Assembly: GCA_020846375.1 (NCBI GenBank)
Contig: JADLDZ010000173.1
Location: 1 to 6,700, forward strand
From: Nitrospirales bacterium
GTDB lineage: Bacteria > Nitrospirota > Thermodesulfovibrionia > Thermodesulfovibrionales > Dissulfurispiraceae
Reading direction: 5' to 3'
Length of the DNA stretch: 6,700 nt
Part shown: one piece after another, positions 1 to 6,508 of the stretch
Layout: each line of letters starts with the position of its first letter
How positions within the stretch are numbered: the first letter of the stretch is position 1
Made by a program: the position numbers and the translations under genes
The notes under the pieces: generated by a model
What the model was told of the DNA's origin: nothing
Seen by the model: only the letters and a program-made list of their open reading frames with translations
The model's database searches: none

Positions 1-214
1 CTTTACAGAGAGCGAAAAGAGAGATCCACCGGCTGTGGGAACGCCAAAAACATGGCAAAATGCACGCCAATTCCCGTTCAATTGGGGGTTATCCTGGTAA
101 CGCCTTAATAAAACAGGGAATTCACCCCATTTCCGGAGGTGTGCAAAGTGCCATCAGAAAGCGGGTTTCCTCTTTCTTCCCCAAGGGCAGACAGACATGC
201 TCCCTGTCTTTCTC
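1..214. other. Non-coding stretch downstream of the operon
   Basis: No credible gene is seen here; the short open frames lack a ribosome binding site and familiar protein sequence. The stretch lies just after the stop of the VWA gene, so it is where the transcript should end. I see no classical hairpin followed by a U run. It holds a perfect 6-base inverted repeat, CCAATT (67-72) and AATTGG (80-85), with a 7-base loop. There is also a longer-range match of AATTCCC (69-75) with GGGAATT (116-122). These could fold alternatively in the 3' end of the message. Confidence 0.55.
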
Positions 215-1102
215 TCACGAATTGGAGGCCTCCAGGCTGCCGAAGGTGATGATATCCTGGATGGCGTCCACAATGTCGCCGAGCTCCCTGATCTCTCTGA
301 CCCGCACCCGCGGCAGCATCTCGAGGGCATCCACACAGGTCTCCCCGATCGCCGTGGTCTTGTTCGGGAAATAGAGGACCTCCAACTGGGGCAGCTGACT
401 CGCCCTCTCCACCGGATCCGGCCCCACCGTGTGAATGGCGTCGCTGATCATGATGCAGATTCCCTCTGCACCGACAGGGGTGGCCGCCAGCTGCCGGCTC
501 ACCACCTCGAACGCCTCATCCAGATTCGTCGCCCCGCTGCACTGAATGTTCAGGACTTCCTCAAGGATGTCGCTCTCCTCCTTGAAGTCCCCCACTGCCT
601 TGAGCTCCTTGATCCTGTCGTCAAAGAGAAGCACCGCATAGTCCTCATGACGGAGCGCCTCCGCCAGAATGCTGACGGCGAGGGCTATGTAGTCGATGGT
701 CGGCCCCAGGCTGTTGCTCTTGTCCGCAAGGATGATGAAGCAGCGCTTCGTGCGCACGATGTTCCTGCTCAGGATGTCCTCATAGGCGGGCATGCCGCAG
801 CTCCCCTTCGCTACCATCCGGTCGAGGGTCGCCTCCAGCTCCCACTCCGTGCCCGGCACATAGTGGCACAGGGCGGTCTTCCGGGTGACAATGCCACCCT
901 TTGAGGCGATGCTCCGGCCCTCCCGCATCAGGGCCTCGACCGTCCGGTTCAGCAGCATGCGCCGTACTTTCGGACTTACTTTGCTCCCCTTCCGCCGGTA
1001 ACTCTGGACCAGGGGAAGACAGGGGACATTGGGGTTGAAGAGCCAGGAGCACGCCTCTTCCTCGCTTTCCTCTTCCCCCTCCTCACCGACTTCTTCGATC
1101 AA
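215..1102 (-). CDS. VWA-domain protein, partner of the MoxR ATPase (BchD/CoxE-like)
   Basis: This is a von Willebrand factor A domain protein of the kind that pairs with AAA+ motors (NorD, CbbO, CoxE, BchD). Numbered from a TTG start at 1102, it is 295 residues: an acidic stretch at 2-16, a helical part, and a VWA domain from about 120. The metal-site (MIDAS) residues look complete: DKSNS at 127-131, Thr192 and Asp221. The acidic linker before the VWA domain recalls BchD. No signal peptide or membrane segment is seen, so it is probably cytosolic. The start is uncertain. The frame is open further upstream, but that part is the shadow of moxR. No ATG or GTG occurs before residue 49 (Met, about 958). 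The TTG has GAGG 8 bases upstream (1111-1114). The alternative is entry by a -1 slip from moxR. It probably works with the ATPase as a remodelling, activase or cofactor-insertion complex; the target is inferred from context only. Confidence 0.85.
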   Translation of the reverse strand: MIEEVGEEGEEESEEEACSWLFNPNVPCLPLVQSYRRKGSKVSPKVRRMLLNRTVEALMREGRSIASKGGIVTRKTALCHYVPGTEWELEATLDRMVAKGSCGMPAYEDILSRNIVRTKRCFIILADKSNSLGPTIDYIALAVSILAEALRHEDYAVLLFDDRIKELKAVGDFKEESDILEEVLNIQCSGATNLDEAFEVVSRQLAATPVGAEGICIMISDAIHTVGPDPVERASQLPQLEVLYFPNKTTAIGETCVDALEMLPRVRVREIRELGDIVDAIQDIITFGSLEASNS

Positions 1103-1140
1103 TGAGGAGCCCTCTGTCTTACGCGGGGGCTGCGCTCTCT

Positions 1141-1983
1141 TCAGGCCGTCTTTTTTTTTTCGGTGCTGATGCCCAATACCCGGTTGACGATGTCCTCCAC
1201 CACCTGCTCTTCCGTCAGTTCGCTGTTGTACCGCAGCCGGATCTTTTTGGTCAGGGCGCTCTTCGCGATCTCCTTCAGCAGCATCTCTCCGCAGGGGTCT
1301 TCCCCCTGGGAGCGGATCGAGGAGGCGAGCTTGACCATGAAGATGGCGGCACGGATGGAGCCGCCCTTTACTACGTCCTGGTGCTTCCGGGTGCCCTCCG
1401 TTATCCTGCACATCAGCCTGACAAGCTCAGGGTCGTCCTCATCGGTCCGCAACTGCACTACTGCCATGGCCTGTTCCAGAGGCAGATGGTCGAGCTGCAG
1501 CCAGACACACCGGTCAAAGAAGGCCTGCGGCAGGGGGTTCGTCCCCACCCGGTCGAGGGGATTACAGGTGAAGACGCACCCGAATGCAGGCTCCGCCGTG
1601 ATGGTGCCCAGCCGCGGGATGGTGATCATCCTCTCGTCAAGGGCGGTCAGCACCGCGTTGATCGTCTCGGACGGAGCACGGTTGACCTCGTTAAAGAAGA
1701 AGATCCCGCCCTGCGTCATCGCCTGACTCAGGGGTCCGGGCAGAAAGGATTCCCACGAATACCCCTTGCTCAGCACCATGGGGGGATCAAACCACCCCTG
1801 TATCTTGAGAGAGGAGAGCTCCTGGTCGCCGTCAACCCGGTACAGATGCCTCTTCAGCAGCCTCGCCGCTTCCTTCGCCATCTCGGTCTTCCCGGTGCCC
1901 GCTTCCCCTTCCAGAATCACCGGGATTCCTTTTGAAAGGGCGCGCACCACCAGCGCAAACTCTCTTTCATGGCCGATTATCAT
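1141..1983 (-). CDS. MoxR-family AAA+ ATPase
   Basis: This is a 280-residue MoxR-type AAA+ ATPase, a normal length for the family, expected to form a cytosolic ring that powers remodelling through a VWA partner. Walker A is GEAGTGKT at 26-33. Walker B is IFFFNE at 94-99, with Asn98 where Asp is usual and the catalytic Glu99 kept, followed by the family-typical NRAP. The sensor 1 Asn is in TCNP (Asn141), the arginine finger in FFDR (Arg158), and a sensor 2-like Arg211 lies in GGSIRA. The ATG has GGAG 8 bases upstream (1992-1995), which directly abuts the stop of the preceding methyltransferase gene. With only 12 bases between the two genes, they are almost certainly co-transcribed. The gene ends in Lys codons within a run of ten A, and the VWA frame lies in the -1 register there. 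Relatives include NorQ and CbbQ. A role in activating the corrinoid methyltransferase is an inference from position. Confidence 0.92.
   Translation of the reverse strand: MIIGHEREFALVVRALSKGIPVILEGEAGTGKTEMAKEAARLLKRHLYRVDGDQELSSLKIQGWFDPPMVLSKGYSWESFLPGPLSQAMTQGGIFFFNEVNRAPSETINAVLTALDERMITIPRLGTITAEPAFGCVFTCNPLDRVGTNPLPQAFFDRCVWLQLDHLPLEQAMAVVQLRTDEDDPELVRLMCRITEGTRKHQDVVKGGSIRAAIFMVKLASSIRSQGEDPCGEMLLKEIAKSALTKKIRLRYNSELTEEQVVEDIVNRVLGISTEKKKTA
1150..1160 (-). other. A10 slippery run at the moxR/vwa junction
   Basis: On the coding strand moxR ends GAA AAA AAA AAG ACG GCC TGA. The ten A followed by G contain the A AAA AAG heptamer type known from -1 frameshifting in dnaX. A run of this length also permits polymerase slippage. 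A one-base backward slip continues as Asp-Gly-Leu-Lys into the VWA frame, which stays open. The fused product would have 278 MoxR residues, a 16-residue bridge and the 295 VWA residues. I see no strong stimulatory hairpin or Shine-Dalgarno element at the distance known from dnaX, so function is unproven. A one-base error in the homopolymer is the other explanation. Confidence 0.5.
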
Positions 1984-1995
1984 CTCGGAGTCTCC

Positions 1996-3015
1996 TCAGC
2001 AGGTCTCGGTCTCCTGCAGCAGCATCGCTTTGATAGTTTCGGTAGTGGCACCCGGAGGGATCGAACAGCCGGGCGCGATAACATCGTATCCGTCCTCCGC
2101 CGCTTTGAGAGCCGAGGCTCTCGCAATCTCGGGATTCCCGAAAAAGAGGTCTTTCATCGTATCGATACCGCCGATAACGCCTATTTTCTTGCCTTCCTCC
2201 TGGATGGCCAGCTTCACCGCGGCCACGTCAGTCTTCGGCTCAAAGCTCAGTGCGGCTGCTCCGGTCGCGATCATGGGCTTTATGATCGGGTTCACCCTCC
2301 CGCAGATATGCAGAATAACGGGTGCAGGTGCTATCCTGCTGGTCAGCTCCTCTTCCCACGGCCAGGCAAGCTCCTTGTATATCTTGGGGCTGATCATGTC
2401 CATGGAGGCCAGCATGTCCTCGATGCAGATTACATCGGCGCCGGCCTGTACCAGAGCCTGCGCCAGTTGCGTCGCGGCTTTCGTGGCGACGCGGAGGAAC
2501 TCATGCAGCATCTTCGGATGCTTGAGTGTCGCGACCATGAAATTATTGATACCGATCAGTTCTCCCACGATCGTGAATGGGCCGATGACTCCGCCGATGA
2601 CAGCCACCTCATCCCCGACCTCTTCCTTGACCTTCTTCAGCGCCTTGCACAGCACCGGAATTCTGCCGCGGGTGAGATAGTCTTCGGGGAAATGCGGCGT
2701 CATATCGATATCATAGGGATGCGTCGCGATACTCGGAAGGTTCTTTTCGTCGCCGATCAGCACCCCGCAGCCCAGCGCCTCTTCTTCTATTGTCTGGCAG
2801 AAAGGGACGCGCACCGCGTCGAGGTCCAGGATCGTGTGGGCCCCGATCGCCAGGCCGGCCATCAGGTCAGCGTCAAAATTGGAGTCGGGCCACTTGATGC
2901 CAAGTGCCGCCATCTGCTCGTACGTTCCGGTCTGGTTCACACATGCTACCGACGGACGCTCCGTAGCTTCGCCGCGAATAGCCTTTAAAAAAATTTCACG
3001 TTTTCCGTTCCTCAT
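1996..3015 (-). CDS. MtaA/MtbA-type methylcorrinoid methyltransferase (UroD family)
   Basis: This is a 339-residue protein with the uroporphyrinogen decarboxylase fold of MtaA, MtbA and CmuA enzymes. It takes the methyl group from the methylated corrinoid protein and gives it to a thiol or other acceptor activated by zinc. The zinc ligands expected for the family are present: His236 and Cys238 in LHICG, and Cys317 in APGCS. These match the spacing of His237, Cys239 and Cys316 in MtaA. The start was chosen at the third of three consecutive ATG codons, because GGAG (3022-3025) lies 6 bases before it. The frame stays open to 3123, but that part reads as non-conserved sequence. The gene sits 223 bases after mtmB and 12 bases before moxR. 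Whether the acceptor is coenzyme M (as in methanogens) or tetrahydrofolate or another thiol cannot be decided here, so I do not choose between the mtaA and mtbA names. Confidence 0.92.
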   Translation of the reverse strand: MRNGKREIFLKAIRGEATERPSVACVNQTGTYEQMAALGIKWPDSNFDADLMAGLAIGAHTILDLDAVRVPFCQTIEEEALGCGVLIGDEKNLPSIATHPYDIDMTPHFPEDYLTRGRIPVLCKALKKVKEEVGDEVAVIGGVIGPFTIVGELIGINNFMVATLKHPKMLHEFLRVATKAATQLAQALVQAGADVICIEDMLASMDMISPKIYKELAWPWEEELTSRIAPAPVILHICGRVNPIIKPMIATGAAALSFEPKTDVAAVKLAIQEEGKKIGVIGGIDTMKDLFFGNPEIARASALKAAEDGYDVIAPGCSIPPGATTETIKAMLLQETETC

Positions 3016-3161
3016 CATCATCTCCTGAAAATTAAGTTTGCCTTGCTGGAAATCCATCTTCCCGACCGGCTCACGAGCTCGGCCCTGCGTGCTTTCGCAG
3101 CTCACTCTCTCCCACCGCGCCACCGGGTGGGCGCTTCCGTCCGTGCAGCCGGAGAATCGGG

Positions 3162-3207
3162 GGATGAAGCCCTGCGCTCCGCTCTGAGCCGGGGCAGGGC
3201 CTCACCC
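3162..3207 (-). repeat. Long hairpin between mtmB and the MtbA-like gene
   Basis: The two arms, 3162-3174 and 3195-3207, form a 13-base stem in the transcript, counting two G-U pairs. The 20-base loop can make a further GCTC/GAGC pairing. No U run follows, so it does not look like a simple terminator. It lies in the 223-base GC-rich gap after the mtmB stop (3239). It could stabilise the 3' end of the upstream message or set the relative amounts of the two enzymes. The rest of the gap (3016-3161) shows no gene I can support. Confidence 0.6.
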
Positions 3208-3238
3208 TCCTGATTTATGACATCATCTCGCGGGGAGA

Positions 3239-4651
3239 CTACTCAATGGGCAGTCCCATATCCCGCAGCTCGCTCTTGACCTTTTCGTAGATGGCCAGAT
3301 ACTCGGGCTTCGGCTGCACCGTCTTGAGATCGTAAACGGTCCTGAAGTCCCCGCCTTTCTTGTGCAGGTTTCTCGCATCGATCCCCGGCTGGTACTTGGG
3401 GAAGATCTTGAGCATCATTTCGTTCGCTTGCTTCCGGGTCAGACGGGCTTTGCCGACCGCGCGCCCCACCTCGGCGGCAAACCGTGCGCCGAGTCCGCAG
3501 GCCTGGTCAAGACCGCCGCTCTGGTGTCCCGTTCCGCCGGAAACGCAGAAACCGAGGGTCGTGCTGCCGATGGATCCGCACGCCGTCTCCCAGAAGTACT
3601 CCTCGCTCCCGATGCCGGCGGTCATCTGCCAGCCGCCGCCGAGCAGGGCAGGGTACTTCACATGCCGCTGGAAGGCCGCGCCGCAGAAGTTGTCGACATA
3701 GAGGGCGTATTTGCTGGTGTTGGTGAAATAGAGGGCATCGCTCGACCAGAGGCCGCAGACCGACGGCTCGTACAGCATCTGGTAGGCGATGAGGTCCGCC
3801 ATACCGTTGACCGCCGAGGTGGAGGGGCCGCCGGGGAGACCGCCGACAAAGGACTGCAGGATACCCCAGGTGTTCGTTCCGTACTCATCCCAGAAATACT
3901 TCCGGCACATCTGGTCGTAGTCGGTCCTCATGTGGGGCATGACATAGACGTGGCGGACATCCCCCTGCTTGACGCCCCAATGCTGGGCGGCGCTCATCTC
4001 CGCCTGGGTCGTCACCGGCATGCTCGCTCCGTCCGACAGGCCCGGCCTGCCGGCGCGGCGGCATACGTCTTTTACAATCGCAACCCTCTTCTGCTCGGAA
4101 GCGAGCTCAAAGGGAGAAAACGGCTTGACCGCGGTGCCGTTGATCTCGAAAACGACTCCCTGGAAGTGGACGAAGTCGATGAGGGGCTCCTGTGCATAGC
4201 TCCAGCAGACCTTCTCATAGAGGTCTTCGGAAATGGGGCCCAGGATGCGGCCCAGTACTCCGGCAGGATTCATCCCCTCGTCATAGCTCTCCGGGGCTCT
4301 CCATCTGAGAGTGCATGCCTCTTTGCCCTCGCCGAGAACGGTTTCCCTGTGGACATTGGCAAGGACCTTCTTTGTCTCCTGCTCGTTGAACAGGATCAAC
4401 CGCTCCGTGCTGACATTCAGGATTCCGCACTCGAGGAAAAACTCCATTCCCGCATTCCACAGCGCGTCGAGCTCCGAGTCGTCCGTGGGGCAGATATGAT
4501 TGGGGTTATATTCGATCTTGTACTTCTTGGTAATCGACTTCAGCAGCGGCCAGAATCTCTTCGTGTCGAATTCGGTATTGAAGCAGACAGGTCCGGTCTC
4601 TCCCCGGGACCACACTTCCATTATTCTTCCCTTGGAACCAGTATTAGACAT
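3239..4651 (-). CDS. mtmB: MtmB-family methylamine:corrinoid methyltransferase, without pyrrolysine
   Basis: This 470-residue protein is recognisable along its length as the monomethylamine methyltransferase family (MtmB, about 458 residues), which moves a methyl group from the amine to the Co(I) corrinoid protein. Remembered MtmB matches include LECGI at 74-78, a VLGEGKEA block at 105-112, GPISED at 138-143, AGRPG at 200-204 and DLKTVQP near the C-terminus (441-447). In methanogen MtmB, AGRPG is followed four residues later by pyrrolysine (UAG). Here the stretch reads L-S-D-G-A-S with ordinary codons, about one residue shorter, so the special residue is absent. The ATG has AAGGAGG (4658-4664) 6 bases upstream. 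The stop is TAG at 3241-3239; a readthrough would add only a few residues before TAA. Its corrinoid partner lies directly upstream. The true substrate is unknown: losing pyrrolysine in the related MttB family goes with quaternary amines. The gene symbol denotes family, not proven activity. Confidence 0.88.
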   Translation of the reverse strand: MSNTGSKGRIMEVWSRGETGPVCFNTEFDTKRFWPLLKSITKKYKIEYNPNHICPTDDSELDALWNAGMEFFLECGILNVSTERLILFNEQETKKVLANVHRETVLGEGKEACTLRWRAPESYDEGMNPAGVLGRILGPISEDLYEKVCWSYAQEPLIDFVHFQGVVFEINGTAVKPFSPFELASEQKRVAIVKDVCRRAGRPGLSDGASMPVTTQAEMSAAQHWGVKQGDVRHVYVMPHMRTDYDQMCRKYFWDEYGTNTWGILQSFVGGLPGGPSTSAVNGMADLIAYQMLYEPSVCGLWSSDALYFTNTSKYALYVDNFCGAAFQRHVKYPALLGGGWQMTAGIGSEEYFWETACGSIGSTTLGFCVSGGTGHQSGGLDQACGLGARFAAEVGRAVGKARLTRKQANEMMLKIFPKYQPGIDARNLHKKGGDFRTVYDLKTVQPKPEYLAIYEKVKSELRDMGLPIE

Positions 4652-4725
4652 TTCTCTCCTCCTTATACGCCCGGACGTCAGGCACTTTTTAATAAAAGCT
4701 CATTACCCTCCCTGTCAGGGAATAG

Positions 4726-5388
4726 TTATGCGGTCAGCTTCTTGGCGATCTCCACGCCCTCGATAGCGTCCTGGCCGTATCCGTCGGCACCGATTCTCTC
4801 CGCCCACTCCTTCGTGGCAACGCCGCCGCCGACCATGACCTTGAAGTTCTGGCGCACATTCTTTGCGTTGAGGAAGTCGATAAGGTCCTTCTGCACCGGC
4901 AGAGTGGTGGACATGAGGGCAGAAGCCGCAATGATGGTGGCGGACAGTTCCCTCGCCTTATCGAGAAAAGCGGAAGGCGACACATCATGCCCGAGGTCCA
5001 CTACGTCGAACCCCTGTGTCATCATCATGGTAGCCACCATGTCCTTGCCGACGGTGTGAACATCGCCCTTCACCGTCCCGATAATAACGATGGGGCGCTT
5101 CTTCCCGGCGGTACCGCTCGCAACCAACTTCAGAATCTCGGGCTGCAGGACCTTCATCGCCTCTTTCAGCGCACCGGAGGCCATGACGATCTCCGGCAGG
5201 AAGACCTCCATCTTCTCGAACCCCTTCCCCAGCTCGGACATGGCATCCCCCATGACCTCCACCGCCTTGAGGACATCCGCTCCCGACTTCACCGCCTCTT
5301 CGGCACCGCTCCTCGCTTCATCCTCGTTGAAATTCATAATGGCATCGTGCAGCTTGCTCATAACTGCGTCTTTGTCTTGCTTGCCCAT
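4726..5388 (-). CDS. Corrinoid-binding methyl carrier protein (MtmC/MtbC/MttC family)
   Basis: This 220-residue cytosolic protein carries the cobamide that shuttles methyl groups between the substrate methyltransferase and the acceptor-side enzyme. Residues about 1-90 form the helical cap domain. Residues about 97-220 form the Rossmann-like B12 domain. The signature D-x-H-x-x-G is GDVHTVG, with Asp109, the cobalt-ligating His111 and Gly114. Further B12-site signatures are SALMSTT at 156-162 and GGGV at 187-190. The length is typical of MtmC, MtbC and MttC. The ATG has AAGGAGG (5395-5401) 6 bases upstream. The mtmB-family gene follows after 74 bases, which makes it the natural partner; by that context it would be called mtmC. 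The sequence alone does not separate the methylamine carriers, so no symbol is given. Confidence 0.95.
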   Translation of the reverse strand: MGKQDKDAVMSKLHDAIMNFNEDEARSGAEEAVKSGADVLKAVEVMGDAMSELGKGFEKMEVFLPEIVMASGALKEAMKVLQPEILKLVASGTAGKKRPIVIIGTVKGDVHTVGKDMVATMMMTQGFDVVDLGHDVSPSAFLDKARELSATIIAASALMSTTLPVQKDLIDFLNAKNVRQNFKVMVGGGVATKEWAERIGADGYGQDAIEGVEIAKKLTA

Positions 5389-5433
5389 CTCTTTCCTCCT
5401 TCTACTCGTTCATCCTTTTTAGTGGTTGACTGC

Positions 5434-5445
5434 TCGTTGCAACGA
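5434..5445. repeat. 12-base perfect palindrome before the corrinoid protein gene
   Basis: TCGTTGCAACGA reads the same on both strands. It sits in the 119-base gap between the small gene and the corrinoid protein gene, about 45 bases before the latter's start. A dimeric repressor or activator could bind it, or it may be chance. A weaker hairpin with 5-base arms, CCTGC (5463-5467) and GCAGG (5475-5479), lies nearby. Confidence 0.4.
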
Positions 5446-5507
5446 ACGGTTGCTTTTGCCTGCCTGCTCGCTCCGCAGGGCGCACCTCCTTTCTTCCGGA
5501 TTCAGCC

Positions 5508-5738
5508 TCACTTGACTCCGCACTTTGCATCCTTCATGCCAGGGACTTTAATAAAATCGCTATCCTTGCCGTATTCGCCTTGAATGCCCATACCACTTTT
5601 CTTGCCCCGGGCAACCGGAACAAATCCGGCAGGAGGAATTGAATCTCTACGCTTTAAATACTTAGCAATTTTCATACCACAAACAGCGTTTTTTACCCGG
5701 AGGAAACAGCCCCATCCCGGAAGAAGTCCCTCCTGCAT
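5508..5738 (-). CDS. Small conserved-looking protein of unknown function, 76 residues
   Basis: I do not recognise the family. The product is 76 residues, basic, with Cys at 11, 20 and 73, a Gly-Trp-Gly-Cys motif at 8-11 and no membrane segment or signal peptide. The ATG has GGAGG (5744-5748) 5 bases upstream, which is strong support for independent translation. It begins 21 bases after the DUF1638 stop, in the same frame, separated only by TAG and seven sense codons (Ser-Val-Ala-Leu-Glu-Gly-Lys). It uses visibly more A/T in third positions than its neighbours (for example GCT, GTT, TGT, ATT, TTA), suggesting a different history or weaker expression. Its position in the operon suggests a role linked to the DUF1638 protein or the methyltransferase. 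The few cysteines could bind a metal, but this is not shown. Confidence 0.6.
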   Translation of the reverse strand: MQEGLLPGWGCFLRVKNAVCGMKIAKYLKRRDSIPPAGFVPVARGKKSGMGIQGEYGKDSDFIKVPGMKDAKCGVK

Positions 5739-5759
5739 TTTCCCCTCCAGGGCGACCGA

Positions 5760-6392
5760 CTATGAGGACTGCTTTTCAGAAGCAGCGATTCTTTTGCACT
5801 CGGAGAACATTTCCTCCAAAAGCGAGGTCGTACCGACGGTCCTCTCGAGTGTGAGATTGAAATCCTTGCAGAATTCTTCCGAGCGGGAAGTATAGTGATC
5901 ATTGTCTCCCACCCCGGTATCAATGTAGAGCCCCCGCTTATAGTTGGTAAAAAGGGTCTTCGCAACCTGATAGGGGTCCTTTCCATACTTCCGGACACGG
6001 TCCAGGTGAAGCTCCTTGATGAGCATCTCCGTTCCGAACTCCGCCCACCCGGGAGACAGGAAATAAGTGCCGGCCTCCTTTTCGATCTCCCGGGCACGCC
6101 CCTCAGGAGTCAGGAGGATCGAAATGCAATCTTCACATTGGGCCATGACAATAGGGATATCGAGCTCTTTTTCAATTCCTTCCAGGGACTTGCAAAACCC
6201 ATAGCCAAGCAGGACTACATCGACGTCGTCCCGCATCGCATTGATCTTCTCCTTGATCAATTCCTTCAGCTTTTGCGGCTCGGTATGCAGTGCATACTCC
6301 AGGTAGATTTTTACCGTCACTTCGGCGGCCCCGCCCAAAACCTTTTCAAGCTCGCGCTGCATTATATCGCACGCAATAACACCGATTCTCAT
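5760..6392 (-). CDS. DUF1638 domain protein associated with corrinoid methyltransferases
   Basis: This 210-residue soluble protein begins MRIGVIACD, typical of DUF1638, and carries the family's LGYGFC (62-67) and DCI (88-90) motifs. Its cysteines at 8, 67, 86 and 89 cluster in these conserved places, which suggests a metal or cofactor site. The role of DUF1638 is not established. It recurs beside methylamine and other corrinoid methyltransferase genes, where it could assist corrinoid handling, activation or a methyl-transfer step. The ATG is preceded by AAAAGGAGG with 5 bases of spacing (6398-6406). It is the first clear gene of the operon. The stop codon is TAG (5762-5760), and the following small gene is in frame with it. 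The family assignment is from memory of its motifs; the function is inference. Confidence 0.85.
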   Translation of the reverse strand: MRIGVIACDIMQRELEKVLGGAAEVTVKIYLEYALHTEPQKLKELIKEKINAMRDDVDVVLLGYGFCKSLEGIEKELDIPIVMAQCEDCISILLTPEGRAREIEKEAGTYFLSPGWAEFGTEMLIKELHLDRVRKYGKDPYQVAKTLFTNYKRGLYIDTGVGDNDHYTSRSEEFCKDFNLTLERTVGTTSLLEEMFSECKRIAASEKQSS

Positions 6393-6508
6393 GGCAGCCT
6401 CCTTTTACGCTGTTTGCTGGAACACTATCTCTCCATAAGTATTAGCCACTACTACACCGTCACTCTCGAATGTACGGTTTCACTTCTTTCCCGGCTAACC
6501 CCTCCCCG

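Noticed and set aside
131..160. TGGCAC followed by TTTGC, resembling a sigma-54 promoter
   Set aside because: The spacing between the GG and GC elements is far too short for sigma-54, and it would point away from any gene in the window.
1103..1411. Upstream extension of the VWA open frame to an ATG at 1411
   Set aside because: This part reads as non-conserved, low-complexity sequence and lies wholly on the other reading frame of the MoxR gene, whose motifs are clear.
3016..3123. Longer start for the MtbA-like methyltransferase at 3123 or 3057
   Set aside because: The extra residues do not resemble the family N-terminus, and the GGAG site at 3022-3025 points to the ATG at 3015, which also gives the usual family length.
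3239..3241. TAG at the end of mtmB as an internal pyrrolysine codon
   Set aside because: Readthrough would add only a few residues before TAA, and the preceding C-terminal sequence already matches the end of the MtmB family, so it is an ordinary stop.
3362..5059. A 565-residue open frame on the plus strand
   Set aside because: It runs antisense across mtmB and into the corrinoid gene, has no good ribosome binding site, and its sequence has no familiar domain. High GC content opens such shadow frames.
6393..6480. Cobalamin riboswitch in the leader
   Set aside because: A corrinoid system made this worth checking, but the B12 box and the conserved core segments were not found on the minus strand.
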